NCBI GenBank assembly: GCA_900316985.1
Contig: ONFE01000006.1
Location: 1 to 64,000 of the forward strand
Direction: 5' to 3'
DNA: 64,000 nt
Source of the DNA: an uncultured Prevotellaceae bacterium
Lineage (GTDB): Bacteria > Bacteroidota > Bacteroidia > Bacteroidales > Bacteroidaceae
Positions 1 through 9,300 of the stretch are shown here, one piece after another; the stretch's first letter is position 1; every line of letters starts with the position of its first letter. The notes below the pieces were generated by a model. That model was not told the origin of the DNA. It saw only the letters and a list, made by a program, of their open reading frames with translations, and ran no database searches. Made by a program: the position numbers and the translations under genes.

Positions 1-972
1 GGAGTCGACAGTTCCGTAGCAGCAGTATTGCTCAACAAGGCCATCGGCAACCGGCTCACCTGTATCTTCGTCGACCACGGCATGCTCCGCAAGAACGAGT
101 TCAAGCAGGTGATGGACGACTATAAGGTGCTGGGACTCAACGTGATTGGCGTGGATGCCTCAGAGAAGTTCTTTGCCGATCTGGCCGGTATCACCGACCC
201 CGAACAGAAGCGCAAAATCATAGGCCGCGACTTCGTGGAAGTCTTCAATGCCGAGGCCAAGAAGATTTCCGACGCCAAGTGGCTGGCCCAGGGCACCATC
301 TATCCTGACCGCATCGAGTCGCTCAACATCACGGGCAAGGTGATTAAGAGCCACCACAACGTGGGCGGACTGCCCAAGGAGATGAACCTCCAGCTCTGCG
401 AGCCCCTGAAGTGGCTGTTCAAGGACGAGGTGCGCCGTGTGGGCCGTCAGATGGGAATGCCCGAGCATCTCATCACCCGCCATCCGTTCCCCGGACCGGG
501 ACTGGCCGTCCGCATACTGGGCGACATCACCCCCGAGAAGGTGCGCATACTGCAAGATGCCGACGACATATTCATCCGCGGACTGCGCGACTACAAGGTA
601 CGCCTCTCGGGCGAAGAAGCCCGCCGTGTGCTGGCCGCCGGAGTGCCGGTAAAGATGATGGCTCCCTCTCCTTCGGAGAGGGCGGGGGGTGAGGCTCTCG
701 AAGTCTCCCTCTACGACCAGATCTGGCAGGCAGGCGTAGTACTGCTCAGTGCCATCCGTTCGGTCGGCGTGATGGGCGACGAGCGCACCTACGAGCATCC
801 CGTGGCCCTGCGTGCTGTCACCTCTACCGATGCCATGACTGCCGACTGGGCCCATCTGCCTTACGACTTCATGGCCCGCGTGTCGAACGAGATAATCAAC
901 AAGGTGCGCGGTGTCAATCGCGTCTGCTACGACATCTCCTCAAAGCCGCCCTCGACGATTGAGTGGGAGTAA
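1..972 (+). CDS. guaA: GMP synthase (glutamine-hydrolysing), 5'-truncated by window edge
   Basis: Converts XMP to GMP in purine synthesis using ATP and ammonia from glutamine. The frame is open from base 1 and begins inside the PP-loop (GVDSS of SGGVDSS), so the N-terminal part, including any fused glutaminase domain, is outside the window. The visible part holds the ATP-pyrophosphatase and dimerisation domains ([22 protein letters not shown]) and ends in the diagnostic KPPSTIEWE. Compared with remembered E. coli-type GuaA there is an insertion of roughly 35 residues between the ADDIFI helix and LYDQIWQAG (about bases 592-700). A palindromic repeat is read through in frame inside that insertion. 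A second GMP synthase-like gene follows 43 bp downstream on the same strand. Confidence 0.95.
   Translation, partial: GVDSSVAAVLLNKAIGNRLTCIFVDHGMLRKNEFKQVMDDYKVLGLNVIGVDASEKFFADLAGITDPEQKRKIIGRDFVEVFNAEAKKISDAKWLAQGTIYPDRIESLNITGKVIKSHHNVGGLPKEMNLQLCEPLKWLFKDEVRRVGRQMGMPEHLITRHPFPGPGLAVRILGDITPEKVRILQDADDIFIRGLRDYKVRLSGEEARRVLAAGVPVKMMAPSPSERAGGEALEVSLYDQIWQAGVVLLSAIRSVGVMGDERTYEHPVALRAVTSTDAMTADWAHLPYDFMARVSNEIINKVRGVNRVCYDISSKPPSTIEWE
662..696 (+). repeat. REP-like palindrome inside the guaA coding sequence
   Basis: The arms CCCTCTCC (664-671) and GGAGAGGG (675-682) form a perfect 8-bp stem with a 3-nt loop, followed by a G-rich tail (GCGGGGGGTGAGG). The element is read in frame as [12 protein letters not shown] similar pyrimidine/purine hairpin lies between genes at 46169-46194, and a weak one lies at 18789-18802. 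Placement in a REP-like family is inference from form. Confidence 0.7.
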
Positions 973-1015
973 CCCCCTATGACCGAACAATCATCTTAAA
1001 CAACGATAAAGTATT

Positions 1016-1999
1016 ATGACAACAGGTAACGTACGTCCGGCCTCGATGGAGCGCATTACAACTCCGGAACTGGCCAAGAAATTTATTGACGAACAGATCA
1101 GCGAACTCCGCGCCCAGATTGGCGACAAGAAGGTGCTGCTGGCACTCTCGGGAGGTGTCGACTCATCCGTGGTGGCTGCCCTTCTCATCAAGGCCGTGGG
1201 CAAACAGCTCGTCTCTGTTCATGTGAATCACGGTCTGCTCCGCAAGGGCGAACCCGAACAGGTAGTGCGCGTGTTCCGCGACGAGTTGGATGCTAATTTG
1301 GTTTATGTTGATGCCACCGACCGCTTCCTCGACAAGCTGGCTGGTATCTCTGACCCTGAGCAGAAGCGCAAGATTATCGGCGCCGAGTTCATCCGCGTGT
1401 TTGAGGAAGAGGCCCGCAAGCAGGAAGGCATCAGCTTCTTGGCTCAGGGTACCATCTATCCCGACATCGTGGAGTCTGGTCCCGTCAAGAGTCACCACAA
1501 CGTGGGCGGTCTGCCCGAAGACCTGCAGTTCGAACTCGTTGAGCCCATCAAGCTGCTCTTCAAGGATGAAGTTCGTGTGGTTGGTAAGGAACTTGGACTG
1601 CCCGATAACATGGTGTTCCGTCAGCCCTTCCCCGGTCCTGGCCTGGGCGTCCGTTGCACAGGTGCCATCACCCGCGACCGTCTGGAAGCCCTTCGTGAGT
1701 CCGATGCCATTCTGCGCGAGGAGTTCGAAAAGAATGGACTGTCAGGCAAGGTATGGCAGTATTTCACCATCGTGCCCGACTACAAATCTACCGGTGTCAA
1801 GGACAATAAGCGCAGTTGGGACTGGCCAGTCATCATCCGTGCCGTGAATACGCGCGATGCCATGACCGCAACCATTGAGGAGATTCCCTATCCCGTGTTG
1901 CACCACATTACCCAGCGCATCATCACCGAGGTCCCCGGCGTGAACCGCGTACTCTACGACCTCACTCCGAAACCCACCGGAACCATCGAGTGGGAGTAA
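1016..1999 (+). CDS. guaA: Stand-alone GMP synthase ATP-pyrophosphatase subunit (GuaA paralog)
   Basis: A complete 327-aa protein with the PP-loop LSGGVDSSV near residues 45-53, the HNVGGLPE segment, FPGPGLGVRC and the C-terminal KPTGTIEWE, so it is a GMP synthase C-terminal module. No class I glutaminase domain precedes the PP-loop, only about 35 residues. This is the layout of archaeal-type split GMP synthase subunits, which take ammonia from a separate amidotransferase or from free ammonia. The region that differs from the upstream paralog (WQYFTIVPDYKSTGVKDNKR) also resembles the archaeal type. The start is the ATG at 1016; an in-frame ATG at 1046 is the alternative. Family assignment is firm, but its in vivo role beside the other guaA is unknown. 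Confidence 0.88.
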   Translation: MTTGNVRPASMERITTPELAKKFIDEQISELRAQIGDKKVLLALSGGVDSSVVAALLIKAVGKQLVSVHVNHGLLRKGEPEQVVRVFRDELDANLVYVDATDRFLDKLAGISDPEQKRKIIGAEFIRVFEEEARKQEGISFLAQGTIYPDIVESGPVKSHHNVGGLPEDLQFELVEPIKLLFKDEVRVVGKELGLPDNMVFRQPFPGPGLGVRCTGAITRDRLEALRESDAILREEFEKNGLSGKVWQYFTIVPDYKSTGVKDNKRSWDWPVIIRAVNTRDAMTATIEEIPYPVLHHITQRIITEVPGVNRVLYDLTPKPTGTIEWE

Positions 2000-2073
2000 A
2001 AGAACTAACCGATAATAAAAGAAATAGCCAGAGTTATTACGCTCTGGCTATTTCTTTCTATTTATTGTATGGG

Positions 2074-2316
2074 TTAGAGGAAACCGTCGCGCTCTCCGGC
2101 TACGAAGGCTTTGCCATCCTCGAAGAGATAGACGCGGAGGTCACCGAAGAAACCTGTGGCCTGAAGTAGTTTGAGATCGATTTCTGCAGAACGGCGCTCG
2201 TCGTAGGTCTTGGCCTCGGCGATGTGGTTCTTAAACTCCAGTTGCTTCTTGTTGTTGTCGAATACGGATACCCACTCGTTCTTCTCGCGGTCACCGATGA
2301 TGAATTTCTTTTCCAT
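2074..2316 (-). CDS. Small hypothetical protein (80 aa)
   Basis: An unrecognised small soluble protein starting MEKKFIIGDREKNEW. It is charged, with no signal peptide or membrane segment. The ATG at 2316 is preferred over the upstream in-frame start at 2361, because the extra residues (MHPKTNLKTPKTQKT) look like untranslated leader and the likely -7 box (CAAAGGTA on the plus strand, 2359-2366) overlaps them. It is divergent from the HIT gene, with about 190 bp between the two starts. Function unknown; reality as a gene is supported by a promoter-like box and normal composition. Confidence 0.65.
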   Translation of the reverse strand: MEKKFIIGDREKNEWVSVFDNNKKQLEFKNHIAEAKTYDERRSAEIDLKLLQATGFFGDLRVYLFEDGKAFVAGERDGFL

Positions 2317-2430
2317 TGTTTTTTGAGTTTTAGGGGTTTTTAAGTTTGTTTTCGGGTGCAAAGGTAAGGCGTTTTCCGTTACGTTGTTCTTCCTAAAAGC
2401 AAAAAATGAACGTTAACGTTTGCAAGAATG

Positions 2431-2462
2431 TTTGGCGGTTTGGTATTTATTGCCTACTTTTG
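2431..2462 (+). promoter_or_regulatory. Promoter of the HIT-protein gene
   Basis: Bacteroidota-type promoter: TTTG at 2431-2434, a 20-bp spacer, then TACTTTTG (TAnnTTTG) at 2455-2462, 45 bp before the ATG. Just upstream, AACGTTAACGTT (2409-2420) is a perfect 12-bp palindrome and a possible operator. Confidence 0.6.
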
Positions 2463-2507
2463 TGGCATTGTAAACTTAATGGATTAATAACTTAAAACTT
2501 AAAAACA

Positions 2508-2933
2508 ATGTATAGCGATCCCAAAGAGTGCCTCTACTGCACGAATAATCAGACACAGAAGGATTTGATGATTCAGTTTGCCGAACTGCGTGTCTCTCGC
2601 GCGTTCTTATTTAAAGAACAGACATACCGCGGTCGTTGCCTGGTGGCTTATAACGGCCATGTGAACGATTTGAATGAACTTTCTGACGAGGAGCGCAATG
2701 CCTTCATGGCAGACGTGGCTCAGGTGACGCGTGCAATGCAGAAGGCTTTCAATCCAGAGAAAATCAACTATGGTGCCTACAGCGACAAGCTGTCCCACCT
2801 GCATTTCCATCTGGCTCCGAAGTATGTGGATGGTCCCGATTATGGCGGCACGTTCCAGATGAATCCAGGCAAGGTGTATCTCTCGGATGCTGAGTATCAA
2901 GAAATGATAGAGCAGATTAAGGCAGTGCTTTGA
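2508..2933 (+). CDS. HIT-family nucleotide-binding protein
   Basis: A 141-aa soluble protein with the histidine-triad signature HLHFHLAP near residues 105-112, where the central histidine is the nucleophile in this superfamily of nucleotide hydrolases and transferases (Hint, Fhit, GalT-like). The N-terminal CLYCTNNQ has a CxxC pair, possibly a zinc site as in some HIT proteins. It probably hydrolyses AMP-linked substrates, but the substrate cannot be told from sequence. It is followed 21 bp later by a lipoprotein gene and then a patatin gene on the same strand, perhaps co-transcribed. Confidence 0.85.
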   Translation: MYSDPKECLYCTNNQTQKDLMIQFAELRVSRAFLFKEQTYRGRCLVAYNGHVNDLNELSDEERNAFMADVAQVTRAMQKAFNPEKINYGAYSDKLSHLHFHLAPKYVDGPDYGGTFQMNPGKVYLSDAEYQEMIEQIKAVL

Positions 2934-2954
2934 AAGTGAAGAGTGAAGAATGAT

Positions 2955-3317
2955 ATGAAAGGTAAAATTCTATTAGTTGCTCTGATGGCCGTGCTCATGC
3001 TGGGCAGTTGCGCCACGAAGCAGAGTGCCATTAACCAGTTGGAGCGTTATTCGTATGAACTACGCGACAATGCCCAGTATTATTCGGTGAGAGACTGGCA
3101 GAATGCTGTGGATGACTTCAAGACCATACGCAAGCGTATTTCCAAGTTTGAAAGGGATTATACGCCGCAAGAGAAACAACATATCGGCGAACTGGAAGGC
3201 CAGTGTGCGAAGTATATGGCTCAGGGAGCCAAGCAGCGTCTAGTGAATGGTGTGCGCAATATCGCAGGTGAACTGAATGGTATCATCGAGGGCATCCGTG
3301 GCGGATGGCCGTTCTGA
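2955..3317 (+). CDS. Small lipoprotein of unknown function
   Basis: About 120 aa. It starts MKGKILLVALMAVLM and continues with a clear lipobox LGSC, so it is predicted to be exported and lipidated. The mature part is alpha-helical and charged (QLERYSYELRDNAQ, KTIRKRISKFERDY) and ends GIRGGWPF. I do not recognise a specific family. The ATG at 2955 is chosen because it opens directly into a signal peptide; a GTG at 2943 in the same frame adds only four residues. It sits 21 bp after the HIT gene and 18 bp before the patatin gene. Confidence 0.75.
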   Translation: MKGKILLVALMAVLMLGSCATKQSAINQLERYSYELRDNAQYYSVRDWQNAVDDFKTIRKRISKFERDYTPQEKQHIGELEGQCAKYMAQGAKQRLVNGVRNIAGELNGIIEGIRGGWPF

Positions 3318-3335
3318 AAAGAGTAATCGGAGATT

Positions 3336-4196
3336 TTGAGACCATTGATTTTAGGACGTTGGATCATGCTGTTGCTGATGCTTACGGTGAGCATCGGCAT
3401 GATGGCTGATGAGCCTGCCGGTGAAAGGCTGAAGGTAGGATTGGTGTTGGGAGGCGGCGGAGCCAAGGGAGCTGCTGAGATTGGTGCCCTGAAGGTGATA
3501 GAGGAGGTGGGGATTCCCATCGATTACATAGCGGGTACAAGTATCGGAAGCATTGTGGGAGGCTTGTATGCGATGGACGTCCGTTCCCGTCAGTTGGATT
3601 CGCTCTTCGTGAATCAGGACTGGCTGCAACTGTTTACAAATAATGTGCGTGAATTCCTTGGCAGAGTCACTCATCAGAAGCATTTCCATGAACTCAGGAT
3701 ACCCTTCCGTTGTGTGGCCGCAGATGTCAATGCCAACGAAGAAGTAGTGATGAGCGAAGGACTGTTGTGCGATGCCATGAGAGCCAGCATGTCTATTCCC
3801 GGTGTCTTCAAACCTGTCATCCAAAACGGCAGGATGTTGATGGATGGCGGACTGCTCAACAACCTGCCTGTGGATGTGGTGAAGGCGATGGGTGCTGATG
3901 TGGTGATTGCCATCGACTTGCAACAGAAGCAACACAAGGACCGTGAATTCTCGCTGAAAGACTTGTTGGGTATCGATGGCCCGCTCAACTGGTTGGTGGA
4001 GCGTCCTGACTGGAAAAAATATAACGCCAACCGCAAGGCGGTTGACGTTTATATCCATCCGATGCTTGACGGCTTCGGAGCCAGTGACTTCAACAAGACC
4101 GACATCCGGCAGATGATAGAACTCGGCTATGAGGCCGGAGTGAAAGCCCGTGAAGAACTGATAGCGCTGAAGCGCCGCATCTATTCTGGGAGATAG
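3336..4196 (+). CDS. Patatin-like phospholipase, exported
   Basis: A serine lipid acyl hydrolase with the Ser-Asp dyad of the patatin family. The oxyanion loop GLVLGGGGAKGAAEIG is at about residues 36-51, the nucleophile elbow GTSIGS at about 68-73, and the catalytic Asp in DGGLLNN at about 168-174. A hydrophobic N-terminal stretch indicates export to the periplasm or outer membrane. At 276-286 aa it is the short catalytic form without the POTRA/barrel of PlpD-like proteins. The start is uncertain: TTG at 3336 gives a basic n-region (MRPLILGRW), while ATG at 3366 gives a shorter one. It converges on sulP with 6 bp between the two stops. Confidence 0.87.
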   Translation: MRPLILGRWIMLLLMLTVSIGMMADEPAGERLKVGLVLGGGGAKGAAEIGALKVIEEVGIPIDYIAGTSIGSIVGGLYAMDVRSRQLDSLFVNQDWLQLFTNNVREFLGRVTHQKHFHELRIPFRCVAADVNANEEVVMSEGLLCDAMRASMSIPGVFKPVIQNGRMLMDGGLLNNLPVDVVKAMGADVVIAIDLQQKQHKDREFSLKDLLGIDGPLNWLVERPDWKKYNANRKAVDVYIHPMLDGFGASDFNKTDIRQMIELGYEAGVKAREELIALKRRIYSGR

Positions 4197-4202
4197 ACAG
4201 TA

Positions 4203-5879
4203 TCAGGCAACGATCTCGCGGGCACGTGCCAATGCGAGGTCAATGTGGTTGCAGATATTCTCGCGTCCCAGAAGTTTCTCGAAGCCGTTCTTCATCAGGA
4301 CGGCTTCCACTTTTTCATTTACGCCCGAGAGTACAATCTGAATGTTCTCCTTCTGCGACATCAGACAGAGGTTCTCTAGGTTGTGGAGGCCAGTTGAGTC
4401 GATGAAGGGCACCTTACGCATACGGATGATGCGTACCTTCGGATGTTTGCCGAAGCGCGTCATCATCTCCTCAGCGCGGTTACCGGCACCGAAGAAGTAA
4501 GGACCGTTGATTTCATATACTTCCACATGTTCGGGGATGGTGAGATGCTCCAGATTTCCGGCTTCCATATCGGCATCTTCGTTGAGGTCAATCTCATCAT
4601 AGATGGCACGCACGTCGCTGGTCTCACTCATGCGTCGCATGAAGAGCAGGCAGGCGCAGATGATGCCCACCTCGATGGCGATGGTAAGGTCGAAGATGAT
4701 GGTGAGCAGGAACGTGAGCACGAGCACCGTGACGTCGCTCTTGGGATTCTTCAGCATGGCCAGGAACGAACGCCAACCGCTCATGCCATAACTGACGACT
4801 ACGAGTACACCAGCCAGACAGGCCATGGGAATGTATTGTGCCAACGGCATGAGGAAAAGGAAAATGAGCAGCAGTACCACGGCATGAATGATGCCGGCTA
4901 TGGGCGTACGTCCGCCATTGTTGATGTTGGTCATGGTGCGGGCAATGGCTCCCGTGGCGGGAATGCCGCCGAAGATGGGGGAGACGATGTTGGCCAGTCC
5001 CTGACCGATGAGCTCGGTGTTGGAGTTGTGATGGTCGCCGATGACACCGTCGGCCACCGTTGCCGAGAGCAGACTCTCAATGGCACCCAGGATGGCGATG
5101 GTCATAGCGGGACCAGCCAGTCCTTTGATGGTATCCCAAGTCAGTTCGGGAACCGTGGCTCCTGGTAACTGGGAAGATATACTGAAACGGTCGCCAATGG
5201 TCTCTATGGAGGTGACGCCCGCATAGTTCTTGAGCAACAGGGCTACGATGGTTACCACGATGATGGCGATGAGCGATCCTGGAATCTTCTTGTTCAGACG
5301 GGGCATCAGGGTGATGATGAGAATGCTGAGCAGACCCATCAGCGCACTCCAGAGGTCAATGTTTCCGATGTTGCGGCCGTAGGCAATCCATTTCTCAATG
5401 AAGTCGGCGGGATTCTCGTCCATCGTCATACCCAGCAGGTCCTTGATTTGCGTGGTGAAGATGGTGACGGCGATACCGCTGGTGAAACCCACAACGATAG
5501 GGTAGGGAATGTATTTGATGATGGTACCCAGCCGGAGCACGCCTAACAAGATGAGGAACACACCGGCCATCAGCGTGGCGATAGTGAGTCCCTGCATGCC
5601 GTACTGCTGGATGATTCCATAGACGGTGATGATGAAGGCACCCGTGGGACCTCCTATCTGCACCTTAGAACCTCCGAAAGCGGAAATCATGAAACCCGCC
5701 ACGATGGCCGTGATGATACCCTTTTCAGGCGAAACGCCCGAGGCGATACCAAAGGCGATAGCCAGCGGCAGCGCCACGATACCCACGATGATGCCCGCCA
5801 TGAGGTCGGCCATGAACGTCTTCTTGTCATAATGCTTGATGGCCGAAGCCATTTTCGGCTTGAAATCTAATGTCTTCAT
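4203..5879 (-). CDS. SulP-family anion transporter with STAS domain
   Basis: A 558-aa inner-membrane protein. The first ~430 residues carry many hydrophobic segments typical of SulP/SLC26 transporters, with the signature LMAGIIVGIVALPLAIAFGI near residues 26-45 and GGPTGAFI. The C-terminal ~110 residues form a cytoplasmic STAS domain (VYEINGPYFFGAGN, FIDSTGLHNLENL). Members carry sulfate, bicarbonate or other anions, and the substrate here is not determinable. The start at 5879 (MKTLDFKPKMASA) fits the family. A -7-like box, CAAAGGTA at 5926-5933 on the plus strand, suggests its own promoter. It is divergent from the SusC gene at 6304. Confidence 0.92.
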   Translation of the reverse strand: MKTLDFKPKMASAIKHYDKKTFMADLMAGIIVGIVALPLAIAFGIASGVSPEKGIITAIVAGFMISAFGGSKVQIGGPTGAFIITVYGIIQQYGMQGLTIATLMAGVFLILLGVLRLGTIIKYIPYPIVVGFTSGIAVTIFTTQIKDLLGMTMDENPADFIEKWIAYGRNIGNIDLWSALMGLLSILIITLMPRLNKKIPGSLIAIIVVTIVALLLKNYAGVTSIETIGDRFSISSQLPGATVPELTWDTIKGLAGPAMTIAILGAIESLLSATVADGVIGDHHNSNTELIGQGLANIVSPIFGGIPATGAIARTMTNINNGGRTPIAGIIHAVVLLLIFLFLMPLAQYIPMACLAGVLVVVSYGMSGWRSFLAMLKNPKSDVTVLVLTFLLTIIFDLTIAIEVGIICACLLFMRRMSETSDVRAIYDEIDLNEDADMEAGNLEHLTIPEHVEVYEINGPYFFGAGNRAEEMMTRFGKHPKVRIIRMRKVPFIDSTGLHNLENLCLMSQKENIQIVLSGVNEKVEAVLMKNGFEKLLGRENICNHIDLALARAREIVA

Positions 5880-6303
5880 TGTGTGATTGTAAACTGTTAT
5901 CCTTTTTACCTTGAAATAAGGGGTGCAAAGGTACTGTTTATTTATAAAACAGCGTGCTCTTTTCCCGATAAAAATCCTTTTTGAGCCAATTTAATGATGC
6001 AAATCATTTTCGTGGCTTTTCTGTCGTGATGATTTGTATATATTGGGTGAAATTTGACAGCTGTAATAAAAAAAAGAGACAAATAATTTGCTTGTTGGAT
6101 ATTTTTGTATATATTTGCATTCGAATTGAATTATTAACCTTACTAAGATGATTAAACCCTATTCCGGTAGATTTCGGATGAGGTATAAAGATGTAATTTT
6201 TGGATGTCTTTTGTTTGATGTAATTAGCAGATGTCTTTTTTGTGATGTTTTGTTTGATGCCTTTTTTTACACTAACTTATATGTTTTACTAATTAACCGT
6301 TTT
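5880..6303. other. 424-bp divergent intergenic region (sulP / susC)
   Basis: Contains a -7-like box for sulP (5926-5933, minus), a strong promoter for the SusC gene (6087-6117) and a leader of about 180 nt. The leader carries loosely repeated units (GATGTCTTTTGTTTGATGT and GATGTCTTTTTTGTGATGT, about 6202-6260). The frame of the SusC gene is open back to 6148, but that stretch encodes no signal peptide and is read here as untranslated leader. Confidence 0.6.
6087..6117 (+). promoter_or_regulatory. Promoter of the first SusC/SusD pair
   Basis: TTTG at 6087-6090, exactly 19 bp, then TATATTTG at 6110-6117. This is a full match to the Bacteroidota vegetative promoter. Transcription would start near 6124 and leave a leader of about 180 nt. 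Confidence 0.75.
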
Positions 6304-9300
6304 ATGAATTATTACTCAAAAATCCTTTCAGTCATCTGTACGGGTTTATTGGTATTGGGGACAACTATGTCCGTTCTACCTGTCAAGGCCGAAGAGTCAC
6401 CTCTTCAGTCAGGCTCGTCTATGCAGGTGAGAGGTGTTGTGCTTGACTCTGAGAATCAACCGGTTATCGGAGCAAGCATCGTAGAAGTGGGCTCTAAGAG
6501 TAACGGAACGCTGTCGGGCATTGATGGTTCGTTCTCGATTTCCGTTGCACGAGGTGCAAGTTTGAGAATCTCCTGTGTCGGTTACAAGACATCAGTCGTG
6601 AAGCCGACAGCAGGGCGAAGCCTTTCCGTTGTCCTTGAAGAGGATGCCGAACTACTTGACGACGTTGTGGTGGTGGGTTATGGTACCCAGCGCAAGAAAC
6701 TGGTTACAGGTTCAACCGTGCATGTAACCTCTGAGAACATCGAAGCCGTGAATGCCGTGGATGCTTTTGGCGCCTTGCAGAGTCTGGCTTCTGGTATGAA
6801 CATTGTCATGAACTCCGGACAGCCTGGTGAGGGTTACAAGGTTGTAATCCGTGGTATGGGTACTGTAGGTTCCAACACCCCGCTGTATGTGGTTGACGGT
6901 GTGCCAGGTGCCAATATCGATGACCTCTCTCCGAATGATATCGAGAGCATCGACATTCTGAAGGATGCTGCCTCCAGTGCCATCTATGGTGCTCGCGCTT
7001 CCAATGGTGTCGTTCTTGTTACCACCAAGAAGGGTAAGGCCAGTGGTGGACGTATACGGGTATCATTCGACGGCTATCTGGGCTGGCAGAATGTAAATAC
7101 CAACGGTGTTACTCCTTTGAACGCTACCCAGTATATGGAGATTATCAACAAGGCCCGCGAGATTCAGGGCGTTGAGCCATACGTTTGGGAGAATTACATC
7201 CCCAAGCAGTATGCTTTGATTCAGAATGGAAGCTGGAACGGTACCAACTGGCTCGAAGAAACCACCATCGACAATGCGCCGATGCACAATGCATCCGTCA
7301 CGATCTCTGGTGGCGGTGATCTTTCGCGCTTTGCCCTCGGTTTCACCAAGTATCACCAGACGGGTACACTGGGTGCACCTGCCGATCCGAAGTTCGACCG
7401 CTATACCGTTCGTCTGAACTCCGACTATTCGCTGATCAGGAGCAAAGGCCGCGACGTGCTGAAGGTAGGTGAGAACGTGACCTTCTCTTCTACCGACAAG
7501 CGTGGCGTGTCTGTGGGAGGTATCTATGGCAACAGCATCCGGACGCTTCTGGCTATGACCCCGCTGCTGCCTCTCTATAACGATGAGGGAGAATACTACG
7601 AGTATAAGGATATCCTGGCCGACAAATGGAACTTCCTTGACGAAGCATCCAATCCGCTGGCATCGATGAAGTATAATAATAGCATGGGCTACAACAAGGG
7701 CTGGCGCCTGCAATCGAACTTCTTCCTGGAGTTTGCACCCATCAAGGGTCTCACCTGGCGTACCAGTGCAGGATGGCTTTACCGCCACAGAGAGAGCCGC
7801 AGCTATGTGCCTGTCTATGAGCTTAGCGCCAAGAATATGCAAGCCAATGACGAAGTCAGACAGAGCCAATCATACAGCATTCGTTGGTCTTTGGAGAACA
7901 CCATCAATTGGGTGAAGTCCTTTGGCAAACATAATATCGATGCCCTCCTCGGACAGTCTGTCGAGAAATGGGGTTATGGCAATGGTCTCAACGTAACCAA
8001 TGGCAACTCACAGTTCCCGGGTTCGTTCGAACATGCCTTTATTGACAATGCCAATGTGATAGACAAATCGTTGACCTCGGTCGGCGGTAGTCCTGAAGCA
8101 CAGGGTTCCATTGCTTCGTTCTTCGGACGTGTGAACTACAACTACGATGAAACCTACCTGCTCTCACTCGTACTCCGTGCTGATGGTTCTTCCAACTTCA
8201 AACGCGGTAAGCGCTGGGGTTACTTCCCCTCTGTCTCTGCAGGTTGGGTAATCTCAAGCGAGAAGTTCATGGAGAGCACCAAGAGCTGGCTCGACTTCCT
8301 GAAACTGCGTGCCAGCTGGGGTCAGAACGGTAACTGTAACATCTCCAACTTCCAGTATCTGGCCACCATCAACATCAACGAACCTTATTATTTCGACAGT
8401 AAGGACACTCCAGGACTGGGTGCCTTCCCCGATATTCTTCCCAATGAGGATGTGAAGTGGGAGACCTCTGAGCAGCTCGACTTCGGTTTTGATGCCCGTC
8501 TGCTGAACAACCGCTTAGGTGTTGTCTTCGACTGGTATAAGAAAACCACCAAGGACTGGCTGGTTGTCGCGCCTACACTGCTTATCTACGGAACAAACCC
8601 GCCTTACATTAATGGTGGTGACATCGAGAACAAAGGTTATGAGGTTCAATTGTCTTGGAACGACAAGATCGGTAAGGACTTCAGATATAGTGTCTCTGCC
8701 AACTTCTCGCACAACAAGAACGAGGTTACCCGTCTGGCAAACTCCGAAGGTATCATTCACGGAAGCGAAAACGCCATTGCACAGAACACGGCCGAGATTA
8801 ACCGTGTACAGGTAGGCTATCCTATCGGTTACTTCTGGGGTTACGACATGGAAGGCATCATCCAGAACGAGCAGCAGCTGCAGGATTACCTCGCCCGTAA
8901 CTGTAATGGTGATAAGGCAAACTCTCTGCAGGGCGCATCGTTGCAGCCAGGTGACGTGATGTTCAAGGATCTCAATGGAGATGGTAAAATCACGAAAGAA
9001 GGTGACAAGACCATGATCGGTGATCCGAATCCTGACTATACCGTTGGTCTGAACATCAACATCGCCTATAAGGGCTTTGACCTGGGTATCAACGGCTATG
9101 GTTCCTTCGGACAGCAGGTAGCCAAGAGCTATCGTCAGTTCTCTGACCATCCCGATGACAACTACTGTACGGATGTCTATACCAAGTACTGGACAGGCGA
9201 AGGCAGCACCAACCGCTATCCCCGCTTCTCCGACGGTAAGACCGCCAACATGTCTGAAATCTCACGCGTTTGGATTGAGGATGCCGACTTCTTCAAGATT

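Noticed and set aside
6148-6303. N-terminal extension of the first SusC from 6148
   Set aside because: It encodes Phe/Cys/Asp-rich repeats without signal-peptide form, while ATG 6304 gives a proper signal sequence. The stretch is read as a leader.
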